Shown: positions 6,247-11,713 of the stretch, piece by piece
Position numbering within the stretch: position 1 is the first letter of the stretch
Layout of the letters: the number at the start of each line of letters is the position of its first letter
NCBI GenBank assembly: GCA_023662705.1
Contig: JAMPIM010000049.1
Coordinates: 1-11,713 of the forward strand
Direction: 5' to 3'
Source of the DNA: Candidatus Gastranaerophilales bacterium
GTDB lineage: Bacteria > Cyanobacteriota > Vampirovibrionia > Gastranaerophilales > Gastranaerophilaceae
DNA length: 11,713 nt
Made by a program: the position numbers and the translations under genes
The notes under the pieces: model-generated
Seen by the model: only the letters and a program-made list of their open reading frames with translations
Database searches by the model: none
Told to the model about the DNA's origin: nothing

Positions 6247-9200
6247 ATGAAAAGAAAAATGGTGGCCAAAATCTACTCTAACCCTCTGACGACTAAAATT
6301 TCAGGGGGTGCTTTAAAGACCTTATCAACAGCAGCTTTTGCAGCTTGTGTCAGCCTTTCATTGGCAAATCCTGTGAACGGTGCTGATTTAGCTTCTGTTG
6401 ATTCGCAAGGCAATGTCAAAATCACTTCTGAAGCATTGGGAACATCTCAAAATATTAACTGGAAAGAACTTCCTGAAAAACCTGCGGATGATGCGTTGAA
6501 TATTATTGAACTAAAACTTCCAAATGACTTTACACAATATTTTCAATATAAATATAAAACCCCCGATGGTTATGCATCAAGCCAAACAAGATTAAAAGAT
6601 AACCTTACCACTGACAATGTAAACAAAGTTTTATTTCACGATATTAGTCTTGTTAATTCAGGTACTGATGTTACCCAAAGCAGTGGTGCTGTTATATATA
6701 ACACTAAAGATAACTCTAATATTGATATATTTGCTGACTTTAAAAATAACAAGATAATATCTGAAAGTCATTCCAATGGCGGAGCTATTTATAATAAATA
6801 TGGTAAACTTGGCAATATCAATGGTGATTTTATAGAAAACTCTATCACTTCTTCATATTTTGCGTATGGCGGCGCAATTTTTAATGGAGGAACAAGCAGT
6901 ATAATAGGTAATATTACCGGTGATTTTATAGGTAATAGTGTTTCTGCCAGTATTGATAGTTCGGCTTTTGGCGGAGCGATTTATAATGAAGGTAAAATAG
7001 GTGCTGTAACCGGAGATTTTATTGGTAATTATATTACGGTTAAGCGTCCTAATGCTTGGTATTTTTCCGCATACGGAGCAGCAATTTGCAACCAATTAGG
7101 AACGATTGATTCTATTAAGGGTAATTTTGTTGCTAATACTATTACTGATTACGGTGCAGGAATGTTTGGACCATCAGGTGCTGCTGTTGCGAACGTTGAT
7201 GGAAAAATTGGTAATATAGAAGGTGATTTTATTGGAAACTCTGTTTCAGGCGACGGGCGTTTTGATGTCGGTTACCTTGGAGGTGCAATTCTTAATCTTT
7301 CCAATGAAAAGGAATCTAAAATCGGTAATATAGATGGTGATTTTATTGGCAATTTTATTTCCGGAAATGATTCCAGTGCCGGTTATGGCGGTGCAATTTA
7401 TAATGCAGGACAAATAGGTAATATTACGGGTGATTTAATAGGAAACTATGTTTCTACTACTGGTAGCGGCTCCGTATACGGTGGTGCGATTTATAATGAT
7501 GAAGGCTTAATCGGTGAAAAAGATTCCGCCGGTAATCTTGTAGGCGGGTTCATTAATTCCTCTATTGTTAACAACTATGTAAAAACAGATTCGGGAGAAG
7601 CTCTGGGTGGTGCAATAGTAACTACTAAAGATTTGAATTTTATAGCAGATAATCACATGTCTGTAATTCAAGGTAACTATACTCAAGTTGGTGAAGAAAA
7701 AGATGATAACGCAATTTTTGTTGCTTCACCTAATGCGACATTAAACTTTAAGCTCCAAAATGGAGGAAAAGTTGCAATGTATGACAATATCCGAGGTTTA
7801 GACGGTTACAAGGTTGACATTACAGGTGATAGTATCGATAATACTATGTTTTATATGTATAACGATATGTATGATGCTAATTTAACATTCGGCAATACAA
7901 CAATTAATACTATTAATAATGATATTCACGTGTATAACGTTAATAATTTAACACTAAACGGCGATACAAATATGGTTGCTGATGTTGATTTAGTAAATAA
8001 AGAAATGGACAGGTTCACAGCTTCTTCATACGGCGATGCTAAGCATAATGGTAACTTGAATGTTATCGGTATGAACCTTCTCAATGATGCTCCGGAAGGT
8101 CGTGATTTTACTGCTATTTACTTTGCAGAAAACGGCTTAAAGGATAATGTAACTCATAATGGTCTTGAGGTTCCGAATGAAAAATATCAGGATTTTCAAG
8201 TCTTAACTCCAATTTATAAATACAACGTAACCTATGATAAGGAACATCAATACGATGGAAAAGGTGAAGGCGGTTACTTTATATTCACAAAAGGGGATAA
8301 ATACTTCCGCCCAACCGATCCGACAGATCCTGACAGCCCTGTTGTGCCGACTCCCGGCGGGAATGAAAGTGATGCATATAACCCTGCTGTATTATCTACT
8401 CCTGTCTTAACTCAAGCAGCAGGACAATCTGCTATGACTGAAACATTCAGATATGTATTTGAACATGCAGATGCATTCACGCAGTTGCCTGCTCTTGACA
8501 GATTTGCAGTCATAAACGAAAATCAATATGCTATAGCTAGTACCGACTTCAATCAAAATATCTCTTACCATTCAACAGACCTTCATAACAAAGGTGTTTG
8601 GGTAAGACCTTATACATCTTTTGAAAACATTCATCTTTCAAATGGTCCAAAAGTCGATACTATAAACTATGGTACTCTAATTGGCTTTGACAGTGATTTT
8701 AAAAAACTTGCTAAAGGTTGGACTAATGTTTCTACTGCATATATAGGATATAACGGTTCTCAAATTAACTACAACGGTGTTGATACCTCTATGAACGGAG
8801 GATTGTTAGGTTTAACCGAAACATTCTATAAAGGCAATTTTTGGACAGCGATAACTTCTACTGTAGGTGCCGGTACAGCTCAAACAAGAACAATGTACGG
8901 TAATGAAGATTCTACAATTTTAATGGGAGGTATCGGTTCAAAAACAGGTTATAACTTTGAATTTAAAGAAGGTAAATATATTTTGCAGCCGATTATGTTC
9001 TTGAGTTATACTTTTGTAAATACTTTTGATTATACTAATGCCGCAGGTGTAAGAATTAATTCAGACCCTATGCATACAATTCAAGTGAATCCGAATGTAA
9101 GATTTATTTCAAATACTAAAAACGGTTGGCAGCCATACGCACAAGTTGGTATGGTATGGAACTTAATGAATGAAACAAGTGCAACCGCAAATGGAATAAA

Positions 9201-9450
9201 ACTACCTGAAATGCATACAAAACCTTATGTAGAATACGGTTTAGGTATTCAAAAACGCATGAAGGATAGATTCACTGCATTCGGTCAAGCAATGATACGC
9301 AACGGTGGACGAAACGGGATTGCGATTACCGCAGGTTTTAGATGGGCTTTGGGTAAAGATGATAGTCATATAGAAAAGGTAAATGCTCAAAATAATAAGA
9401 AGCTATCATCAGCTGCGGCTCTTGATAAAAACATAACTACAGATTTGTAA
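6247..9450 (+). CDS. Autotransporter-like outer-membrane protein with GGAIYN-repeat passenger
   Basis: A 1067-residue surface protein, probably a type V secretion (autotransporter) protein. Residues 1-46 form an extended signal peptide: basic N-terminus, hydrophobic TAAFAACVSLSLA, and likely cleavage after PVNGA. Residues 178 to about 458 hold nine repeats that predict a parallel beta-solenoid passenger. Further beta-rich passenger runs to about 680, followed by a Pro/Asp linker with PTDPTDPDSP (689-698). Residues about 783-1036 resemble an autotransporter barrel: GVWVRPYTSFENI at the start, many alternating aromatic strands, and a last strand ending FRWALG. Unlike classical autotransporters, which end at the final strand, 31 residues follow (1037-1067), Lys/Asn/Ser-rich and probably periplasmic. 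The ATG follows GAGGAA at 8 nt. The passenger's ligand is unknown; adhesion or host interaction is a reasonable guess. Confidence 0.85.
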   Translation: MKRKMVAKIYSNPLTTKISGGALKTLSTAAFAACVSLSLANPVNGADLASVDSQGNVKITSEALGTSQNINWKELPEKPADDALNIIELKLPNDFTQYFQYKYKTPDGYASSQTRLKDNLTTDNVNKVLFHDISLVNSGTDVTQSSGAVIYNTKDNSNIDIFADFKNNKIISESHSNGGAIYNKYGKLGNINGDFIENSITSSYFAYGGAIFNGGTSSIIGNITGDFIGNSVSASIDSSAFGGAIYNEGKIGAVTGDFIGNYITVKRPNAWYFSAYGAAICNQLGTIDSIKGNFVANTITDYGAGMFGPSGAAVANVDGKIGNIEGDFIGNSVSGDGRFDVGYLGGAILNLSNEKESKIGNIDGDFIGNFISGNDSSAGYGGAIYNAGQIGNITGDLIGNYVSTTGSGSVYGGAIYNDEGLIGEKDSAGNLVGGFINSSIVNNYVKTDSGEALGGAIVTTKDLNFIADNHMSVIQGNYTQVGEEKDDNAIFVASPNATLNFKLQNGGKVAMYDNIRGLDGYKVDITGDSIDNTMFYMYNDMYDANLTFGNTTINTINNDIHVYNVNNLTLNGDTNMVADVDLVNKEMDRFTASSYGDAKHNGNLNVIGMNLLNDAPEGRDFTAIYFAENGLKDNVTHNGLEVPNEKYQDFQVLTPIYKYNVTYDKEHQYDGKGEGGYFIFTKGDKYFRPTDPTDPDSPVVPTPGGNESDAYNPAVLSTPVLTQAAGQSAMTETFRYVFEHADAFTQLPALDRFAVINENQYAIASTDFNQNISYHSTDLHNKGVWVRPYTSFENIHLSNGPKVDTINYGTLIGFDSDFKKLAKGWTNVSTAYIGYNGSQINYNGVDTSMNGGLLGLTETFYKGNFWTAITSTVGAGTAQTRTMYGNEDSTILMGGIGSKTGYNFEFKEGKYILQPIMFLSYTFVNTFDYTNAAGVRINSDPMHTIQVNPNVRFISNTKNGWQPYAQVGMVWNLMNETSATANGIKLPEMHTKPYVEYGLGIQKRMKDRFTAFGQAMIRNGGRNGIAITAGFRWALGKDDSHIEKVNAQNNKKLSSAAALDKNITTDL
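6778..7620 (+). repeat. In-frame degenerate repeats of the passenger domain
   Basis: Nine copies of a unit opening with GGAIYN or a variant begin at residues 178, 208, 242, 277, 311, 345, 381, 412 and 454, a period of about 30-42 residues. Most carry a second conserved block IGNIxGDFIGNxVS about 12 residues later. Inter-repeat segments are Gly/Ser/Tyr-rich and variable in length. Copies at 277 and 311 are degenerate (GAAICN, GAAVAN), and the last keeps only GGAI. The DNA copies have diverged, so recent slippage is not evident. Confidence 0.85.
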
Positions 9451-9460
9451 AGTATAACAC

Positions 9461-9489
9461 TTGACAAACGTGAAAAAATAATCAATAAT
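9461..9489 (+). promoter_or_regulatory. Promoter of the marR-HMA-P1B ATPase operon
   Basis: Perfect -35 TTGACA (9461-9466), 17-bp spacer, -10 AATAAT (9484-9489; five of six). The predicted start, near 9496, falls inside the palindromic operator. The mRNA leader is only about 29 nt. Confidence 0.78.
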
Positions 9490-9520
9490 ATTGTTAACTG
9501 GTTAACAATATTATTGATTA
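9479..9520. promoter_or_regulatory. 42-bp palindromic operator with AdcR/ZitR-type core
   Basis: Two perfect 20-bp arms (9479-9498 and 9501-9520) flank a TG centre. The core TTAACTGGTTAA (9494-9505) matches TTAACYRGTTAA, the known operator of the zinc-sensing MarR proteins AdcR and ZitR. It covers the -10 element and start point and ends 4 bp before the marR ATG, so binding should repress the operon and make the regulator autoregulatory. No T-run follows, so it is not a terminator. Confidence 0.85.
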
Positions 9521-9524
9521 AATT

Positions 9525-10001
9525 ATGAATGAAAAAATACTTAATGAACTGCTTTCCATATTTGAAATAACAGCACAGCTCGAGGTTTTATACAAACAAT
9601 TTTTTGGAGATTCCCTGCTCAATTATACCTATGCAGAAATGCACTGCATAGATTGCATTGGAAAAATAGAAAACCCTAATGTAACTAAAATTGCTCAGGA
9701 AATGAAGCTTACAAAAGCAGCTATTAGTAAAAATATTAAAAAGCTTTTATCTAAAAACGCTATTGAAATATACAAAAATCCTGCCAATAAAAAAGAAATA
9801 TACTATAAACTTACACCTATTGGACAGGAAGTATTTAGTATGCACTTGAAAATGCACGAAACTTGGTGCAACAAAGACAATGAGTTTTTTAAACAATTCA
9901 AAAAAGAAGATTTAGAAATTCTATTAAATATCTTATCTGAATATAATAAAAATCTGCAAGGGCGACTGGATAATATAAATAGAAAGGATAGTTTAAAATG
10001 A
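9525..10001 (+). CDS. MarR-family metal-responsive regulator, AdcR/ZitR-like
   Basis: A 158-residue MarR-type winged-helix repressor. The DNA-binding region is about residues 53-98: VTKIAQEMKLTKAAISKNIK is the helix-turn-helix, and the wing lies near NPANKKEIYYKLTPIG. Candidate zinc ligands resemble those of AdcR: Glu38 and His40 in AEMHCIDC, with Cys41 and Cys44 nearby, and His107 and His111 in MHLKMH, matching the position and spacing of AdcR His108/His112. The operator upstream carries the AdcR consensus, independently supporting this subfamily. There is no Shine-Dalgarno sequence before the ATG: the preceding bases are the operator arm and AAATT. The stop overlaps the next start (ATGA), implying translational coupling. 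It presumably senses zinc or a similar metal and controls the downstream metal-binding protein and P-type ATPase. Confidence 0.87.
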   Translation: MNEKILNELLSIFEITAQLEVLYKQFFGDSLLNYTYAEMHCIDCIGKIENPNVTKIAQEMKLTKAAISKNIKKLLSKNAIEIYKNPANKKEIYYKLTPIGQEVFSMHLKMHETWCNKDNEFFKQFKKEDLEILLNILSEYNKNLQGRLDNINRKDSLK

Positions 10002-10216
10002 AAAAGACATTTAAAATTGAAGTAGATTGTGCCAATTGTGCAAATTTAATGGAAGAAGCTGCAAAAAAGACAGCAGGTGTAAAAGATGCTGTTGTTAACT
10101 TTATGGCACAAAAAATGGATGTAGAATTCTTTGAAGAAGCAGATCCAAAATCTGTAATGAAAGAAGTTTTGAAAAATTGTAAAAAAGTTGAAGAAGATTG
10201 CGAGATTTTTCTCTAA
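9998..10216 (+). CDS. Small HMA-domain metal-binding protein
   Basis: A 72-residue cytosolic protein that is a single ferredoxin-like heavy-metal-associated domain. The metal site is DCANC: Asp10, Cys11 and Cys14. An Asp directly before the CxxC is the arrangement seen in the zinc-binding N-terminal domain of ZntA, and DCANCA is common in CadA/ZntA-type pumps, pointing to Zn/Cd rather than copper. Two further cysteines (Cys61, Cys68) near the C-terminus could add ligands. It overlaps marR by 4 bp (ATGA), has AGGA 9 nt upstream, and is followed 22 bp later by the ATPase, which lacks its own N-terminal HMA domain. It may act as a detached metal-binding domain or chaperone for the pump. Confidence 0.9.
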   Translation: MKKTFKIEVDCANCANLMEEAAKKTAGVKDAVVNFMAQKMDVEFFEEADPKSVMKEVLKNCKKVEEDCEIFL

Positions 10217-10238
10217 AAGAGTTACTGAGGGCTGAATT

Positions 10239-11713
10239 ATGAATAAAAAACAAAAGAAAATGTTAAAAAGAATTATCATAGCAACAATTCTTTTGATTGT
10301 ATTACATATACTTCCTATACAAGGCATAATAAGATTTTTAGCCTATATGGTTCCTTATTTTATCATAGGATACGATATAATAAAGAAAGCAGTCCTTGGT
10401 ATAAAAAATCGCAAACCGTTTGATGAATCATTACTTATGGCAATAGCTACACTTGGTGCAATAGCATTAGCTTTGTATCAAGAAGCTCACGGGCAAATCG
10501 GAGATTATGTAGAAGCTATCGCAGTTATGCTGTTTTATCAAATTGGGGAATTTTTCCAAAATATTGCAGTTTCAAAAAGTCGTAAAAATATTTCTGAATT
10601 AATGGATATTCGACCTGACTATGCCAATATCGAAGTTGACGGTAAAATCAAACAAATAAGCCCTGATGAGGTTCTAATAGGGACTATTATTACTGTAAAT
10701 CCGGGAGAGAAAGTTCCCATTGATGGTATTATCGTAGATGGAAAATCTTCCTTAAATACAATAGCTCTGACAGGTGAAAGCGCACCAAGATTTGTAAATG
10801 AAGGTGAAGAAATTATTTCAGGCTCAATTAATATGTCGAGCCCTCTAAAAATAAAAACAACAAAGAATTTTGGCGATTCAACCGTATCTAAAATATTGGA
10901 GCTTGTAGAAAATGCAAGTTCTAAAAAATCTAAATCAGAAAATTTTATTTCAAAATTTGCAAGAGTTTATACTCCCATTGTTGTGTTTTCAGCATTGGCT
11001 TTAGCGATATTTCCTCCAATATTCAGATTATTGTTTTTAAATTCCCCTGCGTTGTGGAGCGTATGGATATATAGAGCATTAACATTCCTTGTTATAAGCT
11101 GTCCTTGTGCTTTGGTTGTGAGTATTCCTCTGTCATTTTTTGCAGGAATCGGAGGAGCATCTAAAGCCGGTATTTTAATCAAGGGGGCAAATTATCTTGA
11201 AACCTTATCTAAGGTTAAAACAATAGTTTTTGATAAAACAGGTACGCTAACGCAAGGTGTTTTTGAGGTTAATGCTATACATCATAACAAAATCAGCAAT
11301 GAACAGTTAATTGAGTATGCTGCATTGGCTGAAAGCGCAAGTTCGCATCCGATTGCAATAAGTCTTAAAAATGCATACAAAAAAGAAATAGATAATTCTC
11401 GTGTTTCAAGCATAGAAGAAATCAGCGGCAATGGGATTATTGCTAAAATTGATGATTTAGAAATAATGGCAGGAAACGAAAAGTTAATGGAAAAATTTGG
11501 AATCGAGGTTATTAAATGTCATTCTGTCGGAACAATTATCCATATTGCTATAAACAAGGAATACGCAGGGCACGTAGTTATTTCTGATACAATCAAGCCT
11601 GATTCAGCAAAAGCAATTGAATGTCTTAAAAAATTAGGTATAAAAAATATTATTATGCTAACAGGCGACTTGAAAAAAGTAGCTTTAGATGTTGCGAAAA
11701 AATTGAAAATTGA
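10239..11713 (+). CDS. P1B-type heavy-metal-transporting ATPase (ZntA/CadA type), C-terminus beyond the window
   Basis: The frame stays open to the window end (491 codons plus two bases). It is a membrane pump exporting divalent soft metals such as Zn, Cd or Pb from the cytosol. Visible: two N-terminal helices (about residues 10-48), helices 3 and 4 (about 65-110), the actuator motif TGES (178-181), the CPC metal-transport motif in helix 6 (Cys288-Pro289-Cys290), phosphorylation motif DKTGT (Asp332), the P1B-specific SSHP with His370-Pro371, and TGD (475-477). The last two helices and their selectivity residues lie outside. QNIAVSKSRKNISELMDIRP resembles ZntA/CadA rather than CopA. There is no N-terminal HMA domain; that module is the separate gene just upstream. 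The ATG has GAGG 8 nt before it. Third gene of the marR-led operon. Confidence 0.92.
   Translation, partial: MNKKQKKMLKRIIIATILLIVLHILPIQGIIRFLAYMVPYFIIGYDIIKKAVLGIKNRKPFDESLLMAIATLGAIALALYQEAHGQIGDYVEAIAVMLFYQIGEFFQNIAVSKSRKNISELMDIRPDYANIEVDGKIKQISPDEVLIGTIITVNPGEKVPIDGIIVDGKSSLNTIALTGESAPRFVNEGEEIISGSINMSSPLKIKTTKNFGDSTVSKILELVENASSKKSKSENFISKFARVYTPIVVFSALALAIFPPIFRLLFLNSPALWSVWIYRALTFLVISCPCALVVSIPLSFFAGIGGASKAGILIKGANYLETLSKVKTIVFDKTGTLTQGVFEVNAIHHNKISNEQLIEYAALAESASSHPIAISLKNAYKKEIDNSRVSSIEEISGNGIIAKIDDLEIMAGNEKLMEKFGIEVIKCHSVGTIIHIAINKEYAGHVVISDTIKPDSAKAIECLKKLGIKNIIMLTGDLKKVALDVAKKLKI

Noticed and set aside
6853..7095. An 80-codon minus-strand frame within the autotransporter gene.
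   Set aside because: It mirrors the repeat units of the passenger (repeated NKISGYS-like segments) and has no independent support.
10046..10327. A 93-codon minus-strand frame over the HMA gene and the start of the ATPase.
   Set aside because: Antisense shadow; the Phe/Cys-rich content comes from the complementary Lys codons of the real genes.
1..11713. CRISPR arrays, tRNA or rRNA genes and insertion-sequence transposases.
   Set aside because: No regularly spaced identical repeats, no tRNA- or rRNA-like segments and no transposase motifs were seen on either strand.

Overview
This is an AT-rich, gene-dense stretch of a bacterial chromosome. The organism is probably diderm: it encodes a type V (autotransporter-like) outer-membrane protein with a beta-barrel, and a flagellar gene begins at the left edge. 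AT richness, strong AGGAG-type ribosome binding sites and the GGAIYN-repeat autotransporter fit a gut Gastranaerophilales (Melainabacteria/Vampirovibrionia) genome or a similar AT-rich gut diderm. That placement is inference.

Positions 1-980 look like a self-contained phase-variation module. A flagellar cap gene (fliD-like) starts at 53 on the minus strand and leaves the window. Its leader holds a strong intrinsic terminator (89-129). Further upstream, a 157-bp element (254-410) is bounded by perfect 16-bp inverted repeats. It carries a near-consensus sigma70-type promoter (TTCACA, 17 bp, TATAAT) aimed at fliD, with a terminator behind it. Next to it is a compact tyrosine recombinase of the FimB/FimE size class (441-980). 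The layout recalls fimS of E. coli and the flg switch of Clostridioides difficile, and is the strongest candidate here for an undescribed system.

Positions 1107-1925 encode an unrecognised protein with a HEAGH zinc-protease-type motif. Its 3' end overlaps glf on the opposite strand.

Positions 1894-6020 form a nucleotide-sugar and surface-glycan cluster on both strands: glf (UDP-galactopyranose mutase, minus), rmlA (dTDP-glucose synthesis, plus) followed 12 bp later by a GT2 glycosyltransferase, a bidirectional terminator, and galE (UDP-glucose 4-epimerase, minus). GalE plus Glf gives a route from UDP-glucose to UDP-galactofuranose.

Positions 6247-9450 encode the 1067-residue autotransporter-like protein, with a passenger built of about nine GGAIYN/GDFIGN repeats, a Pro/Asp linker and a C-terminal barrel.

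Positions 9461-11713 are a metal-homeostasis operon: a MarR-family regulator resembling the zinc sensor AdcR/ZitR, a 72-residue HMA metal-binding protein, and the first 491 codons of a P1B-type ATPase of the ZntA/CadA type. The promoter is overlaid by a 42-bp palindrome whose centre, TTAACTGGTTAA, matches the AdcR/ZitR operator consensus. An AdcR-type regulator in front of an efflux-type pump is unexpected, because AdcR normally represses zinc uptake.
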